A stretch of 64,000 nucleotides of DNA from Clostridiales bacterium (GTDB taxonomy: Bacteria; Bacillota; Clostridia; Oscillospirales; Acutalibacteraceae): assembly GCA_021199275.1 (NCBI GenBank), contig JAJQIJ010000018.1:26173-90172 (forward strand), in the 5' to 3' direction. The position numbers and the translations under genes are program-made. The notes beneath the pieces are model-generated. The model was not told the DNA's origin. It saw nothing but the letters and a program-made list of their open reading frames with translations, and made no database searches. Every line of letters begins with the position of its first letter. The stretch's first letter is position 1. Below are positions 51,930 to 61,783 of the stretch, piece by piece.

Positions 51930-53543
51930 TTACACCCGGCTGGCGATTTCTATGTCTTGAAGAAATTCTTCAATTTCGGCCTTGCGCAGCTTCATTGAAG
52001 CCATATTTACTATTACCCTGGCTGAAACCGGCATAATTTCTTCAACCACCTTCAGCCCGTTTTCGCGCAATGTAGCGCCTGTTTCAACAATGTCAACTAT
52101 TCCGTCTGCCAAGCCCAAAAGCGGCGCAAGCTCAACACTGCCCATGATTTGAATTACATTTACGTCCATACCCTTTGATTCAAAAAATTCCTTTGCAACG
52201 GCGGGGTATTTGGAAGCTATGGTTTTGCGCTTGTGGCCGCCCCAAAAATCTGACGACGCCGGCGCCGCGAGAGCAAATGCGCATTTGCCTATATTCAAGT
52301 CAAGCACTTCATAAAAAGAGCCCTTACTTTCCAGAATGGTGTCTTTGCCCACAATGCCAATGTCGCAAACACCGTGTTCAACATATGTTATAACGTCGTT
52401 TGCCTTTGAAAGCACCGCCTCATATTTGTCAACAGGCAAGATGAGCCGCCGCCCCTTTTTTTCAAGCTCTGCGGTGTCAAGGCCCATTGTTTTAAAAATG
52501 TGCACGGCGCTTTTTTCAAGCCTGCCCTTTGTCAGCGCTATTCTTATTGGGCGTTCTATATTTATTGTTTCCTGTGCAACATCGCAAAGCGAATTGACGT
52601 CAAAAGCAAAGCCTATAGCTGGTGCGTCAGCGCCGAATTTTGAGAGCAGCTTGTCATATCTGCCGCCAGACAACACTGTAACGCCCGAGCCCTCTGCATA
52701 GCCCCTGAAAATAACGCCTGTATAGTAATCTGTTCTGTTTGCAAAGCCAAGGTCAATCATCACATTGTCTTGCACGCCGAGCTCTTGCAGCCTTTCATAA
52801 AGCACCCGTATATATTCCAGCGCTTCATTTGACTTTTTGCTTTTATAAAGCCGCTTTGCGCTTTCAAGCACCTCAATCCCGCCGAACAGACGTGGAATTT
52901 TGTGTAAAACAGCTGTTTCGGGGGTGTCGCCTATTTCATTGAGCAAATCGCCCAGCGCCGCATAATTTTTGCTTTCAAGCAGCGCTAAAATTTGCGCATG
53001 CTGCTCGTCTGCAAGCTTCATTTCGCCAAGCACGGCCTTTAAGAAACCGGAATGCCCGATTTCAAGCTTAAAAGACGGCAGCTTTACCCTTTTTAACGCC
53101 TCAAGCGCCATTGATATAACTTCAATGTCTGCTTCAAGCCCGGAAAGGCCAATAAGCTCAATGCCGCTTTGCGCTATTTCATGCGCCCTGCCGTCTGCCT
53201 TTTTGCCGCGCAGAAATATATTTTGGTTATAATAAAGCCTGACCGGAAAATCTTTCTTTTCAAGCCTTGTTGCAACAAGCCTGGCAATCGGCAGCGTGTT
53301 GTCCGGCCGAAGCACGGTTGCCCTGCCGGAGCCGTCTTCAAACTTATACATTTCATCATAGCCTATGTTTGAAGAGCCGCCCTTAAAGACGTCTAAAAAC
53401 TCAACTGCGCCCGTTATAACCTTTCTGTATGAATTTTCCTTATATAAATCAGAAAGCGTGCTTTCGATTCTGCGCCTGTCGTCGCTTTCTTCAAACAAAT
53501 AGTCTCTGCTGCCCTCAGGCGTTGTGTTTGCATAGCTGTTCAT
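51930..53543 (-). CDS. hisZG: HisZ-HisG fusion: ATP phosphoribosyltransferase with its regulatory subunit
   Basis: The 537-aa chain joins two normally separate proteins. Residues 1 to about 325 are HisZ, a histidyl-tRNA synthetase paralogue (TPEGSRDYLFEE, VLRPDNTLPIARLVATRL, NRTDYYTGVIFRGYAEG, LSGGRYDKL) that gives histidine feedback. Residues 331-537 are short-form HisG (RIALTKGRLEKSAV, GVCDIGIVGKDT, DGIVDIVETGATLRENGL with the PRPP loop). It does step 1 of histidine synthesis. GGAG precedes the ATG. A promoter lies at 53643-53671. Confidence 0.93.
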   Translation of the reverse strand: MNSYANTTPEGSRDYLFEESDDRRRIESTLSDLYKENSYRKVITGAVEFLDVFKGGSSNIGYDEMYKFEDGSGRATVLRPDNTLPIARLVATRLEKKDFPVRLYYNQNIFLRGKKADGRAHEIAQSGIELIGLSGLEADIEVISMALEALKRVKLPSFKLEIGHSGFLKAVLGEMKLADEQHAQILALLESKNYAALGDLLNEIGDTPETAVLHKIPRLFGGIEVLESAKRLYKSKKSNEALEYIRVLYERLQELGVQDNVMIDLGFANRTDYYTGVIFRGYAEGSGVTVLSGGRYDKLLSKFGADAPAIGFAFDVNSLCDVAQETINIERPIRIALTKGRLEKSAVHIFKTMGLDTAELEKKGRRLILPVDKYEAVLSKANDVITYVEHGVCDIGIVGKDTILESKGSFYEVLDLNIGKCAFALAAPASSDFWGGHKRKTIASKYPAVAKEFFESKGMDVNVIQIMGSVELAPLLGLADGIVDIVETGATLRENGLKVVEEIMPVSARVIVNMASMKLRKAEIEEFLQDIEIASRV

Positions 53544-53559
53544 TTGTAACTCCTTGAAG

Positions 53560-53623
53560 ATAATTTAAGCAAGAAATGTCCCGCACCGGCTCGTAAAGCT
53601 TCGTGGTGCTTTTTAATCGGCGG
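53560..53623 (-). repeat. Dispersed intergenic repeat, family 1 (copy B)
   Basis: The hisZG leader contains the second copy of the sequence at 7026-7087, here within the predicted transcript and ending about 5 nt from the ribosome site. GCACGG...CCGGTGC lets the leader fold into a hairpin. Confidence 0.5.
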
Positions 53624-53642
53624 CGCGCTTTACCGTGCTAAC

Positions 53643-53671
53643 ATATTAACACGTTAAATTGCTTTTGTCAA
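53643..53671 (-). promoter_or_regulatory. hisZG promoter
   Basis: On the minus strand, -35 TTGACA (53666-53671), 17-bp spacer, -10 TAATAT (53643-53648, weak). The leader is about 90 nt, too short for a T-box. Confidence 0.55.
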
Positions 53672-53696
53672 CATATTTAAATAAGAGATATATTAA

Positions 53697-56600
53697 TCAG
53701 AACAGCGAAATCTGGTCGCTCAGCGGCAGGTCGCCCAAGGCGTTGCACTCCCTGAGCGAATCAACCACGCTCATGCCGATATGGGCGCGCGCCATAAGGT
53801 CGTCGCAGGACGTGAATTCTCCACCGCTTTGCGCGGCTGAAAATATGGACTTTGCCGCAATTTCACCCACGCCCGGAATAGACGAAAACGGCAGTCTTAT
53901 TTTTCCGCCTTCTATTTTATATACGCGCCAGTCTGATTTGTAAAGGTCAACCGGCAGAAAATGAACATTGCGGCTAAGCATTTCAATAACAATTTGCAGC
54001 ACCGTATAAGTGTCAAGCTCTTTTTGTGTTGCGGCGTCTGACTCTTTATTGCGCATAATTTCGTCCATTCTGCGGCGAACTGCCTGCTTGCCCTCAATAG
54101 CGCAGGCCGCTTCCAGGTCACCGCCGCGGACTGTAAAGTATGCACTGTAATATTCAACCGGGTAATATATTTTATACCAGCCGAGCCTGAGCGCGGCTAT
54201 AACATATGCCGTTGCGTGCGACTTGGGGTAAAGATATTTTATTTTATGGCAGGAATCTATATACCAATCTTCAACGCCGACTTTGTGCATGGCGTCTTCA
54301 AAAACGCCAAGCTTTTTGTCTGCCTGCCCCTTGCGCACTATTTCCATTATCTGGAAACAGTCTTTTTTTGACAGGGGCGACACGTTGCCGGTATTTTTTT
54401 CATAATCTTCGCACTTTCTTAAAAGATAGCGCATAATGTCGTCGCGGCAGCCTATAACTTCCGAAATGGTGCATGTGCCGTTTTTAATAAGAGTCTGCGC
54501 ATTGTCAAGCCAAACATTTGTGCCGTGTGACAGCCCGGAAATTTGCACAAGTTCCTGAAAATTTGACGGCCTTGCCTCAGTCAGCATGCCTATAACAAAC
54601 GGCGTGCCCATTTCAGGTATTGACAGCGTGCTTGTGGGGCAGTCAATATCTTTTTCGCTGACTCCTATAGGCGCGGTTGATGTAAGCATTTGATAAAGCT
54701 TAGGGTCGCACAGGTCAGCCTGCATAACCGAAACGCCGGTAGCGTCTTCAAGAAATTTGTACATAGTCGGCACATCGTGCCCAAGCTCGTCAAGCTTTAA
54801 CAGCGTGTCGTGCAATGCGTTTTTAAAGTCAAAATGGGTTGTAAGCATGCCCTTGCTGGGGTCGTCTGACGGGTATTGAATTGGCGTGAAATCTTCAACC
54901 TCATAGCCCGCGGGCACAATAACCATGCCGCCCGGGTGCTGCCCCGTGGTGCGTTTTACACCGGTGCAGCCTTTTGTAAGCCTGTCCTCTTCTGCACGGC
55001 TCACCTTAGTCATTCGTTCTTCAAGATATTTTTTAACATAGCCGTAAGCAGTTTTGTCGGCTATATTGCCTATTGTTCCGGCTTTGAAAACATGCGTTTT
55101 GCCAAACAGTTCTTCCGTAAATCTGTGAGATGAGCTTTGGTAGTCGCCGCTGAAATTAAGGTCTATATCAGGCTCTTTGTCGCCGTCAAAGCCAAGAAAT
55201 GTTTCAAACGGGATTTCCTGCCCGTCTCTTGTCATTTTTTCACCGCAAACCGGGCATGCCTTTACAGGCAAATCAAACCCCGAGCCGACGCTGCCGTCTA
55301 AAATGAATTCGCTGTGGCAGCATTTCGGGCAAACATAATGCGGCGGCAACGGGTTAACTTCCGAAATGCCGGAAAAATATGCGGCGACAGACGAGCCGAC
55401 AGAGCCCCTGGAGCCGACATGATAGCCGTTTTGCTCAGAATTTTCAACCAGCCTTTTGGCTATAACATAAAGTACGGCATAGCCATGCTTAATTATGGAG
55501 TCAAGTTCCTTATCAAGGCGCTGCCTTAAAAATTCAGGCATATCGCTGCCGTAAATAGACTGCGCGTTTTTATGGCAAATATCATAAATTTCTTCTTCTG
55601 CCCCGTCAATATGCGGCTGGAAGGTGCCGGCGGGAATAGGGCGCACGTCGTCGTCAATCAAATCGGCAATTTTATTTGGGTTGGTAATTACAAATTCCTC
55701 TGCCCTGTCGCCTGCCCACGAAAAATCGGCAAGCATTTCGTCTGTGGTTTTGAAATACAACGGCGGCTGGTCATCTGCGTTGTCAAAGCCCTTTGCAGCC
55801 ATAATGATGGCTCTGAACTTTGCGTCTGTTTCATTTAAAAAATGCACGTCGCCCGTGGCAACCGTCATTTTGCCGAGCCTGTCAGCAGCGGCTATAATTT
55901 TTTTATTGTTTTCAATCAAATCTTCGCTTGTGTTTACCTGCCAGTAAATATTTTTACGTTCTTCGCCTTTTTTGGTAAGGTAATATTCGCTGCTGCTTGT
56001 CCTTAACATAAATTCATTATTGCCGTTTGGCTGAATTTCAAGGTAATCATAAAATGAAGCAACGGCGTCAAGCTCGCTTTCGCCCGCCCCGTTTAAAACG
56101 GCTTGGTAAACTTCGCCCTGCTCGCACGCAGAGCCGATTATAAGGTTTTCACGGCTTTCTGCCAGGCGTGACTTTAAAATAAGCGGTTTCGTTTTAAAAT
56201 GCTTTGTGTTGCTTTCGGAAATGAGCTTATAAAGCGCCTTTCTGCCCGCAGTGTTTTTAATTAAAATAATTACATGGTTGCGCTTGAAGTCCCTTATTTT
56301 CATGTCCATAAAGCCGGGGTATTTTTCATCGTCAACCAAATAAGCTTCAACACCCAAAATCAACTTTATGCCGGCTTTTTTCGCGGCATTATAAGCTTCG
56401 GGCAGTGCCTGCACCACGCCATGGTCTGTAATAGCAATAGCTCTGTGCCCCCATTTTGCCGCGCGTTTTACAATGTCTGTGGGCGATGAAATTGCGTCAA
56501 GCTGAGACAGCGATGTGTGGCAGTGCAGCTCAATTCGTTTTATTTCAGCCGTGTCTTCCTTTTCCTGCTTTAAAACGCTGCAAATGCTTCTTGGGCTTAT

Positions 56601-57506
56601 TATGTATTCGTTTAAATATTTGTCAAGCGCATAGTCGCCGCTTACTATAACGGTTTTTGCATTTTGCAGCTTTTCTTCAAGCGCGTCTATTTTCCTTTTG
56701 TCGTCAAACACCTTGACTGTAAGCGAAGATGTATAGTCTGATATGTCAAACGTAAGGCTTTTGTTTCTGCCCCTTTTGGTGTCTCTTGTTTCACATTTCA
56801 AAATGTCGCCCCACACGGTGACAACGCCGTCGTCAATTTTCACGTCTTTTATGGGGCGCGGCCGGTCGTTTGACGCCTTGTTGCCGAAAATCAGCTTTGA
56901 TGTGTCAATATAAAGCGGTGTGTTTTCAAGCAGAGTGTGTTCCCTGCTTTCTTCCTCAAGCGCCTTTTGCTTTTCCTGCTCTGCCCTTTCCTGCTCTTTT
57001 TGGCGGGAAAGCTCTTTAAGCGCGTCGTTTATGTCATAGCTGTTTTCTTCAACAAAGCTTACATTTAAGTCAAGCCCGAACATGTCTAATATGACTCTTT
57101 GTATTTCAAGATGTACGCTGCCGTTTTCAAGTATTGCGGCGCCGCCCTTTTTTAAAAATATCTTAAGCTCACCGCCGTTAAGTTCGGCAGACGCCCCTTC
57201 AAAAAAGCCGTTAGCAACAGGCGTTTCCTTTTTAACAAAGCTTAAAATTGAATTGATATAAGACTCTTCAAACAGCCGGCTCACATAACGCGGTTTTATG
57301 TAAGCCGCTTTTAAATTCATTTTTTGCTTAATGCTTTCCTGCGCTTTGTCAATAACGTCAAAATCAACAAGCTGAAAAAGCTTAAGAGTCAGTTCTATTT
57401 CACGGCTTTCACTTTTAATTACAAAACGCACGATTTCAGCGTCCTGCAAATATGAAAGCTGGTAATTGTTTACATATTCGCCGAAGTAATACTTGAATAA
57501 TTCCAT
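53697..57506 (-). CDS. polC: PolC-type DNA polymerase III alpha subunit, apparently without exonuclease domain
   Basis: The 1269-aa replicative polymerase has, in order, an N-terminal region (1-220), an OB fold (about 220-310, VVTVWGDILKCETRDTKRG), a PHP domain (from IELHCHTSLSQLDAISS, 325), a zinc module (CPKC...CPVC), and the palm with FDGDKEPDIDLNFSGDYQ and HFDFKNALHDTLLKLDELGHD. Typical PolC is about 1440 aa because a DEDD 3'-5' exonuclease is inserted into the PHP domain after the GLEAYLVDD motif. Here GVEAYLVDD (385-393) runs via about 17 residues straight into RNHVIILIKN (409-418), so some 170 residues with the exonuclease motifs are missing. The frame is intact with no sign of decay. 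It ends the uppS-ispG operon. Confidence 0.93.
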   Translation of the reverse strand: MELFKYYFGEYVNNYQLSYLQDAEIVRFVIKSESREIELTLKLFQLVDFDVIDKAQESIKQKMNLKAAYIKPRYVSRLFEESYINSILSFVKKETPVANGFFEGASAELNGGELKIFLKKGGAAILENGSVHLEIQRVILDMFGLDLNVSFVEENSYDINDALKELSRQKEQERAEQEKQKALEEESREHTLLENTPLYIDTSKLIFGNKASNDRPRPIKDVKIDDGVVTVWGDILKCETRDTKRGRNKSLTFDISDYTSSLTVKVFDDKRKIDALEEKLQNAKTVIVSGDYALDKYLNEYIISPRSICSVLKQEKEDTAEIKRIELHCHTSLSQLDAISSPTDIVKRAAKWGHRAIAITDHGVVQALPEAYNAAKKAGIKLILGVEAYLVDDEKYPGFMDMKIRDFKRNHVIILIKNTAGRKALYKLISESNTKHFKTKPLILKSRLAESRENLIIGSACEQGEVYQAVLNGAGESELDAVASFYDYLEIQPNGNNEFMLRTSSSEYYLTKKGEERKNIYWQVNTSEDLIENNKKIIAAADRLGKMTVATGDVHFLNETDAKFRAIIMAAKGFDNADDQPPLYFKTTDEMLADFSWAGDRAEEFVITNPNKIADLIDDDVRPIPAGTFQPHIDGAEEEIYDICHKNAQSIYGSDMPEFLRQRLDKELDSIIKHGYAVLYVIAKRLVENSEQNGYHVGSRGSVGSSVAAYFSGISEVNPLPPHYVCPKCCHSEFILDGSVGSGFDLPVKACPVCGEKMTRDGQEIPFETFLGFDGDKEPDIDLNFSGDYQSSSHRFTEELFGKTHVFKAGTIGNIADKTAYGYVKKYLEERMTKVSRAEEDRLTKGCTGVKRTTGQHPGGMVIVPAGYEVEDFTPIQYPSDDPSKGMLTTHFDFKNALHDTLLKLDELGHDVPTMYKFLEDATGVSVMQADLCDPKLYQMLTSTAPIGVSEKDIDCPTSTLSIPEMGTPFVIGMLTEARPSNFQELVQISGLSHGTNVWLDNAQTLIKNGTCTISEVIGCRDDIMRYLLRKCEDYEKNTGNVSPLSKKDCFQIMEIVRKGQADKKLGVFEDAMHKVGVEDWYIDSCHKIKYLYPKSHATAYVIAALRLGWYKIYYPVEYYSAYFTVRGGDLEAACAIEGKQAVRRRMDEIMRNKESDAATQKELDTYTVLQIVIEMLSRNVHFLPVDLYKSDWRVYKIEGGKIRLPFSSIPGVGEIAAKSIFSAAQSGGEFTSCDDLMARAHIGMSVVDSLRECNALGDLPLSDQISLF

Positions 57507-58558
57507 TATAATTTTTCTATCTCTTTCATTAATTCGTCAAGCAGCGCGCTTTCAGGCACCTTCTTTATTATTTCACCCTTTTTAAAAATAAGGCCGCTGC
57601 CGTCCCCGCCCGCTATGCCGATGTCTGCCTCTTTAGCTTCGCCGGGGCCGTTTACTATGCACCCCATAACAGCTACCTTAATGGGCTTTTTGCAGCCTGC
57701 CAGCCTTTCGTCAACCTGCTTTGCCAGCGATATAAGGTCAATTTTAGTTCTGCCGCAGGTTGGGCATGAAACTATATAAGGGCAGTCTGTTTTAATTTCA
57801 AGCGCCTTTAAAATGTCAATGCCCGCCTTGACTTCCGCAACCGGGTCGTCTGACAGGCTGACGCGTATTGTGTCTCCGATTCCGCTGTTTAAAAGCGAGC
57901 CGATTCCTATTGCGGACTTAATTGTGCCCATGCGCAGCGTGCCGGCTTCCGTAACGCCGAGATGCAAGGGATAACTGCACGCGGCAGAAGCTGTTTCATA
58001 TGCCTCTATCATGTTTGAAACAGAAGATGATTTTATTGAAATCACTATATTGTCAAAGTCATATTTTTCAAGCATTCTGGCATTTTGCAGCGCTGATTCC
58101 ACCATGGCCTGCGGCGTGGGGTATTTGTATTTTTCAAGTATTTCCCTTTCCACACTGCCGCTGTTTACGCCTATTCTTATGGGAATGCCGCAGCGTGAGC
58201 ATATGCCGGCCACAGCTTTAACTCTTGATTCGTCGCCTATATTGCCGGGGTTAATTCTGATTTTGTCAATGCCGCGTTGTGCAGCGCCTATTGCAAGGCG
58301 GTAATCAAAATGAATGTCTGCCACCAGCGGCACGCTGACTGCCTTTTTTATGGGCTCAATTAAATCAAGCGCGTCTTTATTGGGAATGGCAAATCTGATT
58401 ATGTCGCACCCCGCCGCTTCAAGCTCAAGCGCCTGCTTTACATTGGCCTGAATGTCTGAAGCGGGCTTATTTAGCATTGACTGCACGGCAATAGGCTCGC
58501 CGGCGCCGATATAAATGTCTTTAATTTTAATTTTTTTGGTAAGCTTTCTTTTAATCAT
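57506..58558 (-). CDS. ispG: 4-hydroxy-3-methylbut-2-enyl-diphosphate synthase
   Basis: The 350-aa protein catalyses the second-last step of the MEP isoprenoid pathway. It has the TIM barrel (PIAVQSMLNKPASDI, ADIHFDYRLA, KIRINPGNIG) and the cluster domain with Cys265, Cys268 and Cys300 plus Glu307 (CPTCGRTKID, GCIVNGPGEA). TAGGAG precedes the ATG; TAATG overlaps polC. Confidence 0.96.
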   Translation of the reverse strand: MIKRKLTKKIKIKDIYIGAGEPIAVQSMLNKPASDIQANVKQALELEAAGCDIIRFAIPNKDALDLIEPIKKAVSVPLVADIHFDYRLAIGAAQRGIDKIRINPGNIGDESRVKAVAGICSRCGIPIRIGVNSGSVEREILEKYKYPTPQAMVESALQNARMLEKYDFDNIVISIKSSSVSNMIEAYETASAACSYPLHLGVTEAGTLRMGTIKSAIGIGSLLNSGIGDTIRVSLSDDPVAEVKAGIDILKALEIKTDCPYIVSCPTCGRTKIDLISLAKQVDERLAGCKKPIKVAVMGCIVNGPGEAKEADIGIAGGDGSGLIFKKGEIIKKVPESALLDELMKEIEKL

Positions 58559-58567
58559 AACTAACTC

Positions 58568-59620
58568 CTAAAAAAGCTTTGTGATGTCTGAAAAAGTTAC
58601 AAACACCATAAGCAACAGCAGCAGCACAAGCCCGACTGCGTTTATTACATATTCCCACTTAGGCGGCAGCTTTTTTCTGAATATGCCCTCGCCAATCAGT
58701 AAAAACAAGCGCCAGCCGTCAAGCGCAGGCACGGGAAACAGATTAAAAAGCCCCACGTTTATGGTTAACAGCGCCATTATTTTGAGCGTGCCGGTTGAGC
58801 TTGTTTTAACGGCGTCGCTCACCACGGAAACGGCGCCCACCGGGCCGCTCAGGTCTGACAGATTATAGCGCCCCACTATAAGGTCGTGCAATGACAAAAA
58901 CACCATTTTTGCATATGAAACAAATGTGGCGGCTGAATTTGAAATGACATTTGCGAAAGTTTTGTCCACACCCAAAAGCCAAAAATCCATTGAAATATAC
59001 TGTGTGCCGTCTTCCTCTTCAACATCAAATTGAATATTCAGCGTTACATTTTCGCCGTCGCGCTCAACAACCATTTCAACATTGCCGTCTGCCGAACGTG
59101 AAAGCCCGGTTGAAACGTCTGTTGAAGTGTAAATTTTCATGCCGTCTATAGACTTGATTACGTCGCCCGCCTGCAAGCCGTATGAAGCGCTTGCGGCGCC
59201 GTCTTCAAGCTTTGCCACGGTGGTTGTGCCCACAAGATTTTGCGAACAGGTTATTATGACTATAATCAGAAAACCCAAAATAAGGTTCATAACCGCGCCC
59301 GCAGCCACAACAAAAATTCTTTGAATTACTTTTTTTGAAGAAAAGGAATTTTCGCTGTCTGATTCCTGGTCTTCGCCTTCCATTGAACAATAGCCGCCAA
59401 AAAGAACCCACCTGAGCGAATACTTGGTTTCGCCGCGGGTAAATGAAAACACCTTGGGGCCCATGCCGATTGAAAATTCGTTGACTTTTATTTTCATAAG
59501 CCGCGCGGCAACGAAATGCCCGCCTTCATGAATTATGATTATAAGTTCAAAAAATAAAACCGCAATAATTATTGGGTAAACCGTGTTCCAGGCTGAAGAT
59601 AGTGTAACTGCCAAATTCAC
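58568..59620 (-). CDS. rseP: Site-2 intramembrane metalloprotease RseP
   Basis: The 350-aa protein has the zinc motif HEGGH (31-35) in the first membrane helix, a PDZ domain (about 140-215, GLQAGDVIKSIDGMKI) and the third ligand site NLFPVPALDGWR in a late helix. Most relatives read LDGGR; the Trp is unusual but next to, not at, the ligand Asp. It cuts membrane-bound anti-sigma factors or signal peptides. The GTG start overlaps dxr (GTGA), 7 nt after AAAGAGG. Confidence 0.92.
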   Translation of the reverse strand: MNLAVTLSSAWNTVYPIIIAVLFFELIIIIHEGGHFVAARLMKIKVNEFSIGMGPKVFSFTRGETKYSLRWVLFGGYCSMEGEDQESDSENSFSSKKVIQRIFVVAAGAVMNLILGFLIIVIITCSQNLVGTTTVAKLEDGAASASYGLQAGDVIKSIDGMKIYTSTDVSTGLSRSADGNVEMVVERDGENVTLNIQFDVEEEDGTQYISMDFWLLGVDKTFANVISNSAATFVSYAKMVFLSLHDLIVGRYNLSDLSGPVGAVSVVSDAVKTSSTGTLKIMALLTINVGLFNLFPVPALDGWRLFLLIGEGIFRKKLPPKWEYVINAVGLVLLLLLMVFVTFSDITKLF

Positions 59621-60756
59621 TCAATTAACCTCTTTACATATTCCCTTGCCTGCCTGTCGGCAGCCAGCACGTCGTCAAGGGAAATTGATTTTTTGTGCGA
59701 AGCGTTGTTCATAGCTTCCTCATTAAGATATGCAATATCCGTAAACTTAATTTTACCCTGTAAAAAAAGCTTTCCGCTTTCTTCGTTAGCCCCATTTGCC
59801 GCTGCGGGGTAAACGCCGCCCCTTTTAACGGCCTCTTTACAAATATCTATGCATCTGAACGTTTCATAGTCAGGCTTATAAAAGCTTAAAGTGCCATATT
59901 GCGCCAAATCAAGCTCTTTTACCGGGCTTTCAAGGCGCTGCGGGTATGTCAGCGCATATTGAATAGGTATTCGCATGTCAGGCACGCCCAGCTGCGCTAT
60001 AACCGAATTGTCTTGGTATACGACTGCTGAATGTATTACAGATTCGCGGTGAATAACTATGTCTATGTTTTCGGTGCCAAAAAGCCATTTCGCCTCAATA
60101 AATTCAAGCCCCTTGTTCATCATTGTGGCTGAATCTATGGTTATTTTTGCACCCATGTTCCAGTTTGGGTGCTTTAGCGCGTCGCGGGCTGTGACGCCCT
60201 CAAGAAAAGCCTTGTCTTTGCCGAAAAACGGGCCGCCTGACGCTGTTAAAATAATTTTTTTAAGCGCCCCGTGCCCCGGGCTGCCCTGAAGCGCCTGAAA
60301 GATTGCCGAATGTTCACTGTCAACCGGCAATATTGACACGCTGTTGTCGTGCGCGGCTTTCATAACAATTTCGCCGGCTGCCACCAGCGTTTCCTTGTTT
60401 GCCAGCGCAATTGTTTTTTTTGCATTAATTGCGGCAATGGTGGGTCTGAGCCCGGCTATGCCCACAATACTGTTTATCACGGTGTCAGAGCCGCTGTAAG
60501 CGGCGCATTGCAGCACGCCGTCTTCACCGGCAAGCACTTTTATATCGGTGTCGCGCAGGCTTGTTTTCAGCTCTTTCGCGGCTTTTTCATCAACAAGGCA
60601 CACCATGTCCGCATGGAACTGCCTTGCCTGTTTTTCCATTAAAGAGGCGTTATTATATGCCGAAAGGCACCTGACATTATATGAATGCATAAGGCAAACG
60701 TCAAGCGCCTGAGTTCCTATTGAGCCCGTTGAGCCGAGTATTGAAATGTTTTTCAA
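59617..60756 (-). CDS. dxr: 1-deoxy-D-xylulose 5-phosphate reductoisomerase
   Basis: The 379-aa protein does the second step of the MEP pathway. NADPH-binding ILGSTGSIGTQALDV, LANKETLVAAGE, metal and substrate site PVDSEHSAIFQ, SGGPFFG, HPNWNMGAKITIDSATMMNKGLE and VYPAAANGANEE are all present. It lies between cdsA and rseP in the usual clostridial order. Confidence 0.97.
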   Translation of the reverse strand: MKNISILGSTGSIGTQALDVCLMHSYNVRCLSAYNNASLMEKQARQFHADMVCLVDEKAAKELKTSLRDTDIKVLAGEDGVLQCAAYSGSDTVINSIVGIAGLRPTIAAINAKKTIALANKETLVAAGEIVMKAAHDNSVSILPVDSEHSAIFQALQGSPGHGALKKIILTASGGPFFGKDKAFLEGVTARDALKHPNWNMGAKITIDSATMMNKGLEFIEAKWLFGTENIDIVIHRESVIHSAVVYQDNSVIAQLGVPDMRIPIQYALTYPQRLESPVKELDLAQYGTLSFYKPDYETFRCIDICKEAVKRGGVYPAAANGANEESGKLFLQGKIKFTDIAYLNEEAMNNASHKKSISLDDVLAADRQAREYVKRLIE

Positions 60757-60768
60757 ATTACCACCCCG

Positions 60769-61635
60769 CTAAAATGCTATTACAGCCACAGCATATGTAA
60801 GCGCCAGTGTGAACAGCGAAGAGTCAAACCTGTCCATAACACCGCCGTGCCCCGGAAATATCTTGCCGAAATCTTTAATTTTGAAATTGCGTTTGAGCAC
60901 AGACGCTGTCAAGTCGCCCATCATGCCCATAAATGAAACCGGCACGCTGCAAATAAGCACCACAACAAGGGCGTTTTCCGGCACGGACCCTGTGATTTTC
61001 TGATAAATGAAAAACGCAGCAACATTCATTATAAACGCAGTTATAACGCCGCAGACAGCGCCCTCTACAGTCTTTTTCGGGCTGATTTTCGGGCACATTT
61101 TATGCTTGCCGAACGCCATGCCGCCAAGCTGCGCGCCCACGTCTGTGCCGAGCGCCGATATTAAAGCAAAGAAAACAAGGTAAACACCGAACTGCCTTTC
61201 ATCACCCGCAAACATATCGCGCAGCCTTACTATAACAGAAAACACCAGCGGCACTATAACGCTTGCAACTATAGAAACACATGCTGCTTCAAATCTTATT
61301 TTCGGGTAATCGGCAAGCATGGCCAGAAAAACTAACAGCACAAATATAATTACATATATTTTTAAAGGCACAAGCTCTATGAAAGAGCCCCATGTTTCAC
61401 CTGACACAACGCCCTCAAGCGCAAGCGGGCTTGAAAGAAACTGCACGCAGGCTGAAAACACCGTGCCGAGCACCAGTATGAATTTGTTTTGCACCTTTGC
61501 GCATTTCATAATTTCATATGACGCCACGGCAGACAAAAACGCCGCCACCGCAGTAAGCACCGGTGTGTAAACCTGCCATATGCAAAGCGCCAGCACCAAA
61601 AGCAGCAAAACGGCAGTTATAACTCTTTGTTTCAT
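60769..61635 (-). CDS. cdsA: Phosphatidate cytidylyltransferase
   Basis: The 288-aa membrane protein has about eight membrane segments and the C-terminal CdsA signature GDLTASVLKRNFKIKDFGKIFPGHGGVMDRFDS, preceded by PKISPKKTVEGAVCG. It makes CDP-diacylglycerol for phospholipid synthesis. An intrinsic terminator lies between it and uppS, upstream, suggesting partial uncoupling. Confidence 0.95.
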   Translation of the reverse strand: MKQRVITAVLLLLVLALCIWQVYTPVLTAVAAFLSAVASYEIMKCAKVQNKFILVLGTVFSACVQFLSSPLALEGVVSGETWGSFIELVPLKIYVIIFVLLVFLAMLADYPKIRFEAACVSIVASVIVPLVFSVIVRLRDMFAGDERQFGVYLVFFALISALGTDVGAQLGGMAFGKHKMCPKISPKKTVEGAVCGVITAFIMNVAAFFIYQKITGSVPENALVVVLICSVPVSFMGMMGDLTASVLKRNFKIKDFGKIFPGHGGVMDRFDSSLFTLALTYAVAVIAF

Positions 61636-61705
61636 TTGGCTTCCCCTTTTCTAAAACAGAAAGGCAATTAACAATATTTTCTTTCTGCTGTGGTTTTCAA
61701 AAAAC

Positions 61706-61729
61706 AAGCCGGCAGCTTTCAGCCGGCTT
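61706..61729 (-). terminator. Terminator-like hairpin between uppS and cdsA
   Basis: AAGCCGGC pairs with GCCGGCTT around 8 nt and is followed on the minus strand by GTTTTTTG. It should reduce read-through into cdsA and the genes beyond. Confidence 0.65.
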
Positions 61730-61783
61730 TTAATACTTGCCGGCAGCCGGCAGCGCCCGTAATTGATAACGCGGGGCTTGAAT

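Noticed and set aside
53544..53671. T-box riboswitch before the histidine genes
   Set aside because: The leader is only about 90 nt, with no T-box sequence or specifier stem.
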